A DNA stretch of 44,828 nt. It comes from Akkermansiaceae bacterium UBA5688 (lineage in GTDB: Bacteria > Verrucomicrobiota > Verrucomicrobiia > Verrucomicrobiales > Akkermansiaceae). The position numbers and the translations under genes were made by a program. The stretch covers positions 1 through 44,828 of the forward strand of contig DIHU01000071.1 in NCBI GenBank assembly GCA_002420315.1, in the 5' to 3' direction. The notes under the pieces were generated by a model. That model ran no database searches. It was given only the letters and a program-made list of their open reading frames with translations, and was not told the DNA's origin. The stretch's first letter is position 1. Each line of letters begins with the position of its first letter. Of this stretch, positions 34,182-42,590 are shown one piece after another.

Positions 34182-35861
34182 TTATTTCACACCGAAAATA
34201 ACCTCCACACTAGGGAGTTCAGCATTCAAGGCCTTTGCCCCTTCAGCTGTTGCCTTGGTTTGCCAGAGATAGATTTTCTGTAAATTTCCCAATCCTTTTA
34301 GCTTCATCAACCCAGCATCGGTAACCTTGGTCCCGTATAGATTCAACCACTCGAGAGATTCCAGCTGTGCAACGGCATCAAGCGCGGTATCGCCAACCTG
34401 GGTCTGACTAAGATCGAGTTTTATCAGGTTTTTCATTTTGGGTAATTCGGCCGCGAGAGTCTCTTCCGTAATTGAAGCAGACCCAAGCTTAACGCTGGTG
34501 AGATATGTCGAAACCGACGCCAATTTCAAAAAAGTCGTATCATCCAGCTTTCCGCGCAGACTTACTGCCGTAAACTCAAGATCGTTGGAATCCTGAGATG
34601 AATAGTTCAGTGAAGTCTTGAAAGCCGGATCCTGCTTCAAAGTATCTAGGGCATTTTGAAGAGCCTCACGCTTTGCAACTTTTTCTTGCTCAACCTTGGC
34701 TTTGGCGGCCTCGGCAGCTTCTTCTATTTGCTGGCGCTCTTCTGGGCTCACCAACATTTCGGCAGCCTCAACGATCTCAGGCGGCGCTCCCATTTCTTCA
34801 AGCGTATTGTCCTCTAAAGTTTCGGTGTTCGGAATATTGTCAACCCACCAAGTGAGAAGCTTAATCTCATGCTCTTCCATTTGCTTCTTTTTGGGTGGCG
34901 GCATGTGCATATCATCGTCTTTTGGAAGAACCATAACTTCGATCATATAGCTTTGCTTAGAATCCCCCGGAACAAGCGTGCGATATTCGTCACCATCGAG
35001 ACTATCTCCACCGATTAAAAGATTCTCATAAGTGTCCATCAAGAGCCCACCTTTACTCTTTCCGGCCTCCTCCGAGTGACAATAGAGGCACTTTTCATCC
35101 ATGATTGGGTAAACAACCTCAGCAAACGCGAGACGATCCTTTGCCAGCTTTTTGCCAGTTGAAGCAGGCTCTTCGCCCTCACTATCGTCATCACCAGCCC
35201 ATTGCTTAAAGATTTCAACATTTTCGGTGAGACCGCTCCAGGTATTCTCAACAGGGTCAGATCCGTGAGTGGCCAAACCTCCAAAGTGAGCTCCATAGCC
35301 CATGGCTCCGCCTGCGACGATGAGAAGGGTTCCATAAACAGGGCCGCGCGATCCACTCCGGCTCCCCCAGAGTTTAGCTAGGAAGGCAAAGCCAAGGACC
35401 CCTACAAAGCCGATCCCCACCCACATGTGCTTGAACATGTCGTCGTCCCACTCCTCAGCCTTCCACCCTTCAACACTCAAATCAAAAACACCAGTAACGC
35501 AGGCAATTATGCCGGTGATAAAAGCTAAAAAAAGAGCCACTGCTGTCCGCGGGCGATATTTCCCAAAGGAAAACCAACAACAAACTTCCATCACCAGAGT
35601 GAGAAAGACGATTCCAATCGGGAGATGCAAGATTAGCGGATGATATTCACCGACATTCGAAACCCACCACTGCCCAGAATTTAAGATCTCCAACATTGGG
35701 TCTTGTTCCATATAAAATGGCAGATAGATCAGAACGCCAATGACAGTAAGAACGAAGAGTGTGAGAAAAATGGGCCCAACGGCACTGCCGTCTTCGGCAT
35801 CTGCATTTTCATATTTTTCCGGTGAGTTAAATTTTTCCGGTGAGTTAGGTTCTTCGTCCAT
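34182..35861 (-). CDS. DUF2231 membrane protein fused to a c-type cytochrome domain and leucine-rich repeats
   Basis: The 559-residue protein has an N-terminal TM helix (about 30-50) and then a DUF2231-like membrane domain (YHPLILHLPIGIVFLTLV from about 73, with later helices to about 195). A periplasmic PSCyt1-type cytochrome domain carries C258-L-Y-C261-H262, with candidate axial Met residues in DMHMPPPKK. An Ala/Glu/Lys-rich coiled segment (about 375-410) precedes at least three LRRs (LIKLDLSQTQVGDTALDAV, LEWLNLYGTKVTDAGL, LQKIYLWQTKATAEGA). This cytochrome-LRR architecture is characteristic of Planctomycetota/Verrucomicrobiota. It probably sits in the inner membrane with the haem and LRRs outside. 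An 18-bp tandem duplication encodes NSPEKF/Y near the N-terminus. Confidence 0.9.
   Translation of the reverse strand: MDEEPNSPEKFNSPEKYENADAEDGSAVGPIFLTLFVLTVIGVLIYLPFYMEQDPMLEILNSGQWWVSNVGEYHPLILHLPIGIVFLTLVMEVCCWFSFGKYRPRTAVALFLAFITGIIACVTGVFDLSVEGWKAEEWDDDMFKHMWVGIGFVGVLGFAFLAKLWGSRSGSRGPVYGTLLIVAGGAMGYGAHFGGLATHGSDPVENTWSGLTENVEIFKQWAGDDDSEGEEPASTGKKLAKDRLAFAEVVYPIMDEKCLYCHSEEAGKSKGGLLMDTYENLLIGGDSLDGDEYRTLVPGDSKQSYMIEVMVLPKDDDMHMPPPKKKQMEEHEIKLLTWWVDNIPNTETLEDNTLEEMGAPPEIVEAAEMLVSPEERQQIEEAAEAAKAKVEQEKVAKREALQNALDTLKQDPAFKTSLNYSSQDSNDLEFTAVSLRGKLDDTTFLKLASVSTYLTSVKLGSASITEETLAAELPKMKNLIKLDLSQTQVGDTALDAVAQLESLEWLNLYGTKVTDAGLMKLKGLGNLQKIYLWQTKATAEGAKALNAELPSVEVIFGVK
35813..35847. repeat. 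18-bp tandem duplication inside the DUF2231-cytochrome gene
   Basis: Two adjacent copies of an 18-bp unit (ATTTTTCCGGTGAGTTAA on the plus strand) start at 35813 and 35831. They encode the repeated hexapeptide NSPEKF/Y in the cytoplasmic tail. A recent slippage duplication is likely. Confidence 0.8.
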
Positions 35862-35918
35862 GATCTTAGTTAGCCTTGCTACGATTCGTCTTCAAATAGT
35901 CTTTCGATTCCGAAAACT

Positions 35919-35934
35919 TAATCAATGTTGATTA
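35919..35934. promoter_or_regulatory. 16-bp palindrome TAATCAA-N2-TTGATTA in divergent spacer
   Basis: Seven-base perfect arms flank TG, in the 167-bp spacer between the divergent cytochrome-LRR gene and the Cys-rich gene. It is the inverse of an FNR-type site (which is TTGAT-N4-ATCAA). It suits a dimeric regulator serving one or both promoters; the regulator is unknown. Confidence 0.4.
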
Positions 35935-36028
35935 CGAACAACTGTAACACGAGTATCGAACCTATTGCTTATCAAAACCCGTTCCAAAAGACGTTGTATT
36001 TGATAACGGCCTCCAGACATTCTTTAAC

Positions 36029-36568
36029 ATGAGCAAGATTCCCAAAATCTTTCATTCGCTTGAGCATGATCGCCCTTTTAAGAGCTGCCTCACCTGCGAT
36101 AGACGGTTCGAAAGAATTGATGAGCCCCATATAATTAACAAGGTATTTCAGGGAGCCGAGTGCGTTTTTGAATTCGCCATTTGCCAGACCTGCCGAGAGG
36201 ACACAATAGAATCATTCTCTGACGAATCAAAAACACGCCTCCGTAAAATGGCGGAAGAAAATCCTATCCTCCAAAAGCGCGGCGAACGCTTTACGGAAAG
36301 TGAGGATCATCAGGATTGGACTTCGGAGTGCGCCCATTACGGCACTCCAGCTTCAGAAATCAAGAACTTCACCACCGAATGCCTTGGTTTCGGAGGCTAC
36401 ATGGTCTTCAACCCCTACCCTATTCTAGTCTGCGACTCATGCGTTGAGAAAAACCAAAAACTACTCTCTAAAGCCACCCAAGACCAATGGAATAAGTTTA
36501 TCCTCGATAACTTCGAAGGCCCTCCTGCCGACGCTCTCAAACCGGACAAGGTTCCCGTTCTAGTCTAG
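36029..36568 (+). CDS. Small Cys-rich, probably zinc-binding protein of unknown function
   Basis: The 179-residue protein contains three CxxC pairs (C20/C23 in CLTCDRRF, C52/C55 in CQTC, C135/C138 in CDSC) plus single cysteines at 45, 101 and 118. This layout fits two zinc-knuckle-like sites. It has no signal peptide or TM helix. I do not recognise the family. It is divergent from the cytochrome-LRR gene and 14 bp upstream of the Dus gene, so co-transcription with Dus is plausible. A role in RNA binding is conceivable but not shown. Confidence 0.7.
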   Translation: MSKIPKIFHSLEHDRPFKSCLTCDRRFERIDEPHIINKVFQGAECVFEFAICQTCREDTIESFSDESKTRLRKMAEENPILQKRGERFTESEDHQDWTSECAHYGTPASEIKNFTTECLGFGGYMVFNPYPILVCDSCVEKNQKLLSKATQDQWNKFILDNFEGPPADALKPDKVPVLV

Positions 36569-36582
36569 GAATACCCCCCACC

Positions 36583-37602
36583 GTGCTCCCCATCGACCGC
36601 CCTGCTCTCTTTCTCGCGCCCATGCAGGACGTGACCGATCTGCCTTTCCTGCGGACAATCGCATTTTTCGGCGGGGCCGATCTCTATATCACAGAGTATT
36701 TCCGGGTGCATATTCACTCACGACTCGATCCCTATATCTTACGCTCGATCACCGAAAACCCCACCGAAAGACCCATTATCGCTCAACTGATCGGTCAGGA
36801 TGCCCCCGAATTAGCCCGCGCCGTTTCCGACCTTAAGAATTATCCCATCTCCGGGGTAGACCTTAACCTTGGCTGCCCGGCTCCCGTTGTTTACCGCAAG
36901 AATGCCGGAGGTGGACTGCTGCGCCACCCAGATCAAATCTATGAAATCTTGGGCCGGCTTCGTGAGGCCTGCGGGGTGACACCATTTACCGTCAAAACTC
37001 GAGTTGGTTTTGAATCAGAAGAAGAATTTGATCGCCTTCTTGGAATCTTCAGAAGCCATGAAATCGATCTCGTTACTATCCATGGTCGAACCGTGAAAGA
37101 ACGGTATCAAACACCGGTCCACGATGATCGCGTTGCACAAGCGGTTCGAACCCTCACCTGTCCAGTTATCGCGAATGGTAATGTCGTAAACTGCCAAACC
37201 GGACTTAGTTATCTTGAATTAACCGGGGCTGCCGGGCTCATGATAGGACGGGGAGCGATTCGCAATCCCTGGATCTTCGAGCAAATCCGTTGCGCGACAT
37301 CAGAACAAAAAATCCCGAAAATCACAGGCCGAATGATTCTCGAATACATCACGAAACTTTACGACGAAACGGCACGTGAAATACCCGAATTCATAGAAGA
37401 CCGACACGTCCAAAAAATGAAAAAATATCTCGTCTACATCAGCCAAGGACATCATGCCGACTTCGAGCACCAAATCCGAAGAGTCAAAAACAAGACCGAA
37501 TTTTTTGAGACCTGCGCTCGTTTTCTCGACTACGAGGGTCATGCGCCCGACCTTCCCTCGGAAAACTCGCGACTTTTTTGCGGCTTCTCACAATTTCTCT
37601 GA
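36583..37602 (+). CDS. tRNA-dihydrouridine synthase (Dus family)
   Basis: The 339-residue flavoenzyme reduces specific uridines of tRNA to dihydrouridine. It has LFLAPMQDVTDLPFL at the N-terminus, then IIAQLIGQDAPELARA and GVDLNLGCPAPVVYRKNAGGGLLR with the catalytic proton-donor cysteine C98. TVKTRVGFE, IHGRTVKERYQ, PVIANGNV and GLMIGRGAIRNPWIF complete the Dus TIM barrel, and a helical tRNA-binding tail follows. Length and the CPAPxV motif resemble DusB/DusC-type enzymes; I cannot assign the paralogue. Translation starts at GTG (36583). The Cys-rich gene lies 14 bp upstream and the PUR-domain gene 50 bp downstream. Confidence 0.92.
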   Translation: MLPIDRPALFLAPMQDVTDLPFLRTIAFFGGADLYITEYFRVHIHSRLDPYILRSITENPTERPIIAQLIGQDAPELARAVSDLKNYPISGVDLNLGCPAPVVYRKNAGGGLLRHPDQIYEILGRLREACGVTPFTVKTRVGFESEEEFDRLLGIFRSHEIDLVTIHGRTVKERYQTPVHDDRVAQAVRTLTCPVIANGNVVNCQTGLSYLELTGAAGLMIGRGAIRNPWIFEQIRCATSEQKIPKITGRMILEYITKLYDETAREIPEFIEDRHVQKMKKYLVYISQGHHADFEHQIRRVKNKTEFFETCARFLDYEGHAPDLPSENSRLFCGFSQFL

Positions 37603-37652
37603 TTAACTTTCACGTTGACTTTGTCCGGTCTCCTGTGAAACCTCATATCGTA

Positions 37653-37868
37653 ATGGCCATGAATCAGGAAGTGCTCCATACCGAGAAGATCCTCGCAGAC
37701 CGCAAAATCTTCTTTTTAGACCTCAAGGAAAATGCCCGGGGGCGGGTGGTCAAAATCACTGAAGATGTGAGTGGAAATCGCGACACCATCATGGTCCCCG
37801 CGGAGATTCTTGGTGACTTCATTGAAGCTCTTACCGATATAAAAGAGACTGCTGATCAGCAGGACTAA
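37653..37868 (+). CDS. Bacterial PUR-alpha-type nucleic-acid-binding protein (DUF3276-like)
   Basis: The 71-residue protein consists of one PUR repeat: KIFFLDLKENARGRVVKITEDVSG, then RDTIMVPAEILGDFIEAL. This matches the beta-beta-beta-beta-alpha pattern of the PUR family (F-x-x-DLKEN-x-RG, followed by IxVP and an amphipathic helix). Bacterial PUR proteins bind single-stranded DNA and RNA as dimers. The ATG at 37653 (MAMNQEVL) was chosen because the upstream frame overlaps the Dus gene; a second ATG lies at 37659. It follows the Dus gene closely. Confidence 0.85.
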   Translation: MAMNQEVLHTEKILADRKIFFLDLKENARGRVVKITEDVSGNRDTIMVPAEILGDFIEALTDIKETADQQD

Positions 37869-38159
37869 AAGTCTCGCCAAGCGGGCCCAACCATCAAAGT
37901 TTAAGCTTATAGCAGCTCGTTTTTCTTGCTGCGATTTGCGCAAGTCAGATTCCTCGGGGAATATCCCAGGCCATTTTTTTTGACCCATCTATGAAGGTGG
38001 ATCACAACAACCTAGAGGGCGGAAAACTTCATACCCTACATGATCCTAGCAGATGGCATATCTAAAGAGACTCTTAGCTATTATGAATTGCTGAAAATTG
38101 AAGTGCCATTGTAAGCATCGCCTCTTAATTCACCATCTATGTTGCAGGGATCCAATAAA
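37869..38159. other. Intergenic region after the PUR gene
   Basis: This 291-bp spacer between convergent genes contains the candidate terminator at 37952-37981. Nothing else of note is seen: a T-rich hairpin GCAGC-N11-GCTGC near 37911-37931 lacks a following U-tract, and no open frame looks real. Confidence 0.5.
37952..37981 (+). terminator. Candidate Rho-independent terminator
   Basis: CCTCGGG pairs with CCCAGG (one bulged C) around a GAATAT loop. The stem is followed, after CCA, by eight T residues at 37974-37981. It lies about 84 bp after the PUR gene and would end that operon. Confidence 0.5.
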
Positions 38160-39419
38160 CTATCGCTTCAACCGAATCCGACGGTATTCCATCTGCCCAC
38201 GATCTCCTTCTAGTCCAATCGGACCGCTTTCTGGGAGCTTAAACTCTTCTTCAAGGACTTCGCCATTGCAAGTGCAGCGAGCAGTCCTCCCTTTCACCAC
38301 GACAATAATTTCATTCCATTCACCTGGCTTATAACTTTTTAGATCTTTGTAAGGCCCCGCAACCAAATAATCGCGACACTGCAGCTGGGGACGACGAATA
38401 AAGACCCCGCTATCGGCGTTTGCATTGGCACGAAATTCGAGCTTGAGCGTGAAATCCGTGTCAAATTCCTCTGACGTCCAAAGCTGGGTGAAACTTCGGC
38501 CTTCCGGTGGCGTGGTTACAACGAGACGACCATGCTTCGCCTTGTAGCGCCCTTCGCTACTCGTCGACCTTCCATCAAAGCTTTCTATTTTAGTAAGAGC
38601 TTTCTTATTCCGATATCCCCACCCAGTTAAATCCTTTCCATTGAAAAGAAGTTCATATCCTTCTTCGCATTTAAAATTGTCTGCGGATACTTCAACGAGA
38701 TCCATTAATTCAAGGACAGGGCGTAGAGTCTTTTCCCACATTTTGTATCCCACTGCATTAGGATGAAGGAGATCAGGGAATTCCGATTTTTTAGCGTCTC
38801 CATTCTCATTAGCAAACATGGACCAGGTATCGATCGAAGTAACCTGTTTATCCCCTTTCACTACCTCAGCATAGAGAACATTAATCTTCTTGATTTGCTC
38901 TGCCGAACGACTCTTTGATTCATGACTCGGGAAAACATTGCAAAGAATGATCGGCATCTCTTTACTTGAAGACTTCAGTTTTTTAATGATGAGTTCCAAA
39001 TTGCCTGCAATCTCCTCTGGGCTTGCACCTTCCTCAAGATCATTTGTTCCCATCAAAAGCACCACGCCAGTGGGATTCAGTGCCAGAACATCTTCCGGCA
39101 TCCGGTAAAGCATTCCCCGAGTGGTATCTCCACTAATTCCACGGTTTGCGACTTTTGTGTTACCAAATGCGCCTTTCAAATCATCACCCCAACTCTGGGT
39201 AATAGAGTCCCCCAAAAAAACCAGCGCTCTCTGCTTGGCCTCCACCTCTTTCGCCCAAGTCGTGCGCTTGTTTTTCCAGAGGTTACGGAACCATTCGTAT
39301 CGACGAACCGGTCCCTCGCCCGCAATTTCGGAATCCGGAGGAATCACTGCCACCGGCTCACGGGCTGTGAGCGAGGCGAACGAAAAAACGACCACAAAAA
39401 ACGCAATAAAAAAACGCAT
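38160..39419 (-). CDS. Secreted SGNH/GDSL esterase fused to a DUF1080 (3-keto-disaccharide hydrolase-like) domain
   Basis: The 419-residue protein has a signal peptide (cleavage after about residue 19, ...ASLTA). The SGNH hydrolase domain (about 40-235) shows all blocks: FLGDSIT with catalytic S72, NRGISGDTT, LLMGTNDL, and DLLHPNAVGY with the Asp/His pair. The second domain (about 250-419; YELLFNGKDLTGWGYR, DFTLKLEFRANANADSGVFIRR, GEWNEIIVVVKG) is DUF1080, a concanavalin-like fold now linked to 3-keto-glycoside hydrolysis. The fusion suggests de-esterification plus cleavage or binding of a carbohydrate outside the cell. The start at 39419 is preferred to an ATG four codons upstream. Confidence 0.9.
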   Translation of the reverse strand: MRFFIAFFVVVFSFASLTAREPVAVIPPDSEIAGEGPVRRYEWFRNLWKNKRTTWAKEVEAKQRALVFLGDSITQSWGDDLKGAFGNTKVANRGISGDTTRGMLYRMPEDVLALNPTGVVLLMGTNDLEEGASPEEIAGNLELIIKKLKSSSKEMPIILCNVFPSHESKSRSAEQIKKINVLYAEVVKGDKQVTSIDTWSMFANENGDAKKSEFPDLLHPNAVGYKMWEKTLRPVLELMDLVEVSADNFKCEEGYELLFNGKDLTGWGYRNKKALTKIESFDGRSTSSEGRYKAKHGRLVVTTPPEGRSFTQLWTSEEFDTDFTLKLEFRANANADSGVFIRRPQLQCRDYLVAGPYKDLKSYKPGEWNEIIVVVKGRTARCTCNGEVLEEEFKLPESGPIGLEGDRGQMEYRRIRLKR

Positions 39420-39473
39420 GGCTAAGAGCATGTGGCAATTCTAGCAATCTGGCGAGAATGGATTATCTGAGAC

Positions 39474-40472
39474 TTATCGTCGAATTCCTCGGAAACGATC
39501 ACGCGGATCCTCCTCCTTTTCTTCCTCGTCCTTGTAGCCAAGAATCCCGCCCTTTTTGAGATTACGAACGAAGTCCTTCATGTCGGTTTTAAGTTGCTCG
39601 TCGGAAACCAAAGCTCCCAGCGCACCCTTCCGTTCGTCAACTTTCTCGAGTGCTGCTGTTGCGGTATCAGCTGTGCGTTCGATCGAGCTTAAAACGCGCG
39701 GCACATCTTCCAGCGCCGGACTCACCCGCTTGAGCACAGATTGAGCAGTCTGATTTGTCTCTCGAACCTCGTTGATCGCGAGATTAAAATCCCCAATCGC
39801 TGGATCGAGCTTCTCGCCTAATTTTACGAATGATGCCGAAGCTTTTTCGAGGTTTTCAAGGGTCCCCTCAAACCGTTTGATATTCTCAGCAGCAAGCACC
39901 TCTCCGTTTATTTTGTCCATCGTTTCGGAAAGTTTCGAGGCTACAGTCTTAACCTCATCAACCGATTCCTCAATTTTTAACAGTGCTTTTTCTGCCTCTT
40001 TGATCACCTCCCGGGTGCTTCCCGCAATCAACTCCGCTTCACTCTGGAGAAGATCCAAACCACCTGGCCCTGCTCCTATAACAGTTTCTCCTTGTTTTAT
40101 GAAATCATCTGTCCCCACCGAAGGTGGAGTGATCAAAATTTCTTTATCTCCAAGAAGACTAGCTTGACTGATTCTCATAAACGCCCCCTTTTCGATTCGC
40201 TGATCTTCATCAATCGCTAGAACAACCTGAATTTTCGATCCGCCAACGAGCTTGGGTTTTTCTGCCACTTCTCCGATTTTGGCACCCCGCAAACGCACAG
40301 TACTCCCCTTAATGATCCCCGGGGCCTCCTTGAAACTCACCTTAATTTCATAGCGCTTTTTAAATAAATCACCAATATTCCCAAAGAGGAGGATAAATGC
40401 TCCAAGCATTGCCAGCCCGAGAAATAGAAAGACCCCAATAAGCGTCTCGGTTTTTTTGGAATTAGTTGACAT
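39474..40472 (-). CDS. MlaD-type MCE-domain lipid-transport protein
   Basis: The 332-residue protein has one N-terminal TM helix (about 10-32) and an MCE domain (about 40-115: YEIKVSFKEAPGIIKGSTVRLRGAKIGEV, then LGDKEILITPP). A long helical region with repeated charged heptads (about 140-300) follows. Such helical tails form a tube or needle in MCE hexamers that carry phospholipids between membranes. The ATG at 40472 was chosen over a GTG at 40505 overlapping the mlaF stop, because it places the TM helix near the N-terminus. It follows mlaF by about 29 bp; no mlaE is adjacent. Confidence 0.85.
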   Translation of the reverse strand: MSTNSKKTETLIGVFLFLGLAMLGAFILLFGNIGDLFKKRYEIKVSFKEAPGIIKGSTVRLRGAKIGEVAEKPKLVGGSKIQVVLAIDEDQRIEKGAFMRISQASLLGDKEILITPPSVGTDDFIKQGETVIGAGPGGLDLLQSEAELIAGSTREVIKEAEKALLKIEESVDEVKTVASKLSETMDKINGEVLAAENIKRFEGTLENLEKASASFVKLGEKLDPAIGDFNLAINEVRETNQTAQSVLKRVSPALEDVPRVLSSIERTADTATAALEKVDERKGALGALVSDEQLKTDMKDFVRNLKKGGILGYKDEEEKEEDPRDRFRGIRR

Positions 40473-40501
40473 GTCGCTACTATGGCTGCACGGAGCCGAA
40501 A

Positions 40502-41257
40502 TCACAAATCCGAATCCTGAGAACGCCCTTCAACGAAATTCACCAAGACAGAATCCTTGCTAGCCTTCAATTCGTCTGGAGTCCCTTCCCAGTAGATCAA
40601 ACCATCCTTCATAAAGACCAAACGGTCCGCGATTCGGAGGGCACTACGCATTTCATGAGTGATTACGACGTTGGTGATGCCATGCTCCTTCGCTAGGTCC
40701 CTAATCAATCGGTCAATCGAATCCCCTGTCACGGGATCAAGTCCCGCATGAGGCTCATCGTAAAGAACACAACACGGCTCTTCTACTACCGCTCGGGCCA
40801 GAGCTACCCGCTTACGCATTCCACCCGAAAGAGCTGCAGGCATTTTATCTTCCTGGCCCTCTAAATGAACAATTTTTAGAGCATCACTTACCCGGCGAAA
40901 GAGTTCATCGCGATCGCGCACGCCAGCTTCCTGCATCGGAAACGCAATATTCTCTGCGACCGTCATTGAGTCGAACAAAGCCCCACCTTGAAACATGATG
41001 CTAATTTTCTTTCGAGCCCAGCTAAGCTCCCGTTCCGATAGATCAGAAATAACCTTCCCTTCCAAAGTCACCGTCCCCTCATCCGGCTGAAGCAAGCCTA
41101 CCATGTGCTTCATCAGGACTGATTTTCCACCACCCGATCCACCAAGCAAAACTAAAACCTCCCCTCTCCGAACATCTAGATCCACCCCTCGAAGCACGAC
41201 TTGGTCACCAAAACTCTTCTTAATGCCCCGCATCTTCAGGAAATTATCACCTTTCAT
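40502..41257 (-). CDS. MlaF-type ABC transporter ATPase
   Basis: The 251-residue ATPase has a Walker A (G39-G-S-G-G-G-K45-S), a Q-loop (IMFQGGALFDSMTVAENI), the signature LSGGMRKRVALARA, Walker B CVLYDEPHAGLDPVTG, and the switch histidine in VVITHEMRSA. The QGGALFDSMTV and EPHAGLDPV features are typical of the MlaF (Ttg2A) family that powers MCE-dependent lipid transport. The MCE gene follows it. The MlaE permease gene, usually adjacent, is not in the window: the upstream gene is divergent. So the permease must be elsewhere or the pair is incomplete. Confidence 0.9.
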   Translation of the reverse strand: MKGDNFLKMRGIKKSFGDQVVLRGVDLDVRRGEVLVLLGGSGGGKSVLMKHMVGLLQPDEGTVTLEGKVISDLSERELSWARKKISIMFQGGALFDSMTVAENIAFPMQEAGVRDRDELFRRVSDALKIVHLEGQEDKMPAALSGGMRKRVALARAVVEEPCCVLYDEPHAGLDPVTGDSIDRLIRDLAKEHGITNVVITHEMRSALRIADRLVFMKDGLIYWEGTPDELKASKDSVLVNFVEGRSQDSDL

Positions 41258-41321
41258 GGCTCTTTTCTAAGCGCTTGAATGAAGAATTGCACTCCGGGAA
41301 ATTTCCGATTTGCTCCCAGAG

Positions 41322-42581
41322 ATGAGTTCTCCGCAAAATCCCAACAATCTTATCGTGATCGGAGGCGGTGCGGCGGGCTTCTTTGGCGCTATTTCGGCAG
41401 CCGAAGCTGGTCTCCAAAATATCCTCATCCTAGAACGTGGACCAGAAATCCTCACCAAAGTTCGTATCTCTGGTGGCGGCCGATGCAATGTCACCCATAA
41501 CTGCTACGAACCCCGAGAACTTGTGGAAAATTATCCCCGCGGAGTCAAAAGTCTCATCGGCGCTTTTCATCGATTCCAACCAGCCGACACTATCAGCTGG
41601 TTCGCAGACCAAGGCGTTGCACTCAAAGTTGAATCGGACGGTCGAATGTTCCCCACTACAGACAACTCCGAAACCATCATCATCGCCCTCACCTCGGCCG
41701 CCCAAAAAAATGGAGTTGCGTGGCACACCCGCTGTGGAGTGGCAGAGGTTCGTAAGATCAACGAACTCTTTGAAGTTAAAACTTCTGAAGGCCAAATCTA
41801 CTTCACAAAGTCGCTTCTCGTCGCCACTGGCGGGATTCGTAGTGAGCACGCCCGCATTCCTGCCGAAGACCTTGGCCACGAATTGAGTGACCCTGTCCCT
41901 TCACTCTTCACCTTCAAAATCGACGACTATCGCCTGCACGGACTCCCCGGAGTCTCTGTTCCCAACGCCGTCCTCCGGGCTGGGAAAATTGAAACACAAG
42001 GACCGCTCCTCATCACCCATTGGGGCCTGAGCGGTCCAGCCGCCCTAAAAGCCTCGGCCTGGGGAGCGCGTGAACTCTCCGAAACCGACTATCAATTCAC
42101 TCTTGAAATCAATTGGACCGGAAGCGAAACCCCCGATTCCCTTGAGAGAATATTCGACGAACAACGTCGTAAAAACGGAAAACGGAAAGTCGCAAAACGT
42201 AGTATTATCGACGGTATTAGCCACCGTCTCTGGCAACGCCTAACCGAAACTGCGAGGATCACCTATGCCACTACTTGGGCCAACCTCACCCGAGAGCAAT
42301 CGTCCCATCTTGCTTACGAATTAGCTGCTGCGAAATTCAAAGTGACTGGAAAGAGCCTCAATAAAGAGGAATTTGTGACCTGTGGCGGAGTCTTGCTCGA
42401 CGACCTGAACTTGAAAACTATGGAAAGTAAATCTGTTCCAAACCTCTACTTTTGCGGTGAAGTTCTCGACATCGATGGAATCACCGGCGGCTTTAATTTT
42501 CAGTCCGCCTGGACCACCGGTTATCTTGCGGGCCTCGCTATCAATGAACGCCTGCATTGCATTTCCAGCGAGATGGTCTAA
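41322..42581 (+). CDS. BaiN/HI0933-family FAD-dependent oxidoreductase
   Basis: The 419-residue flavoprotein has an N-terminal dinucleotide fold (LIVIGGGAAGFFGAISAA, GGGAAG at 14-19), the family motif VRISGGGRCNVTHN (about 48-61), and ATGGIRS. The C-terminal GGVLLDDLNLKTMESK and FCGEVLDIDGITGGFNFQSAWTTGYLAG form the second FAD-contact block. This family (YhiN/HI0933-like) includes flavin-dependent oxidoreductases acting on diverse substrates; the physiological substrate of most members is unknown. The ATG at 41322 was chosen over an upstream TTG. It is divergent from mlaF across 64 bp and 9 bp upstream of the M3 peptidase. Confidence 0.9.
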   Translation: MSSPQNPNNLIVIGGGAAGFFGAISAAEAGLQNILILERGPEILTKVRISGGGRCNVTHNCYEPRELVENYPRGVKSLIGAFHRFQPADTISWFADQGVALKVESDGRMFPTTDNSETIIIALTSAAQKNGVAWHTRCGVAEVRKINELFEVKTSEGQIYFTKSLLVATGGIRSEHARIPAEDLGHELSDPVPSLFTFKIDDYRLHGLPGVSVPNAVLRAGKIETQGPLLITHWGLSGPAALKASAWGARELSETDYQFTLEINWTGSETPDSLERIFDEQRRKNGKRKVAKRSIIDGISHRLWQRLTETARITYATTWANLTREQSSHLAYELAAAKFKVTGKSLNKEEFVTCGGVLLDDLNLKTMESKSVPNLYFCGEVLDIDGITGGFNFQSAWTTGYLAGLAINERLHCISSEMV

Positions 42582-42590
42582 ATCATCGCC

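Noticed and set aside
37911..37931. GCAGC...GCTGC hairpin with T-rich loop as a terminator
   Set aside because: The T-run lies in the loop rather than after the stem.
41430..41886. Two 149-residue open frames on both strands inside the BaiN-like gene
   Set aside because: The true frame carries the FAD motifs; these are off-frame by-products of codon bias.
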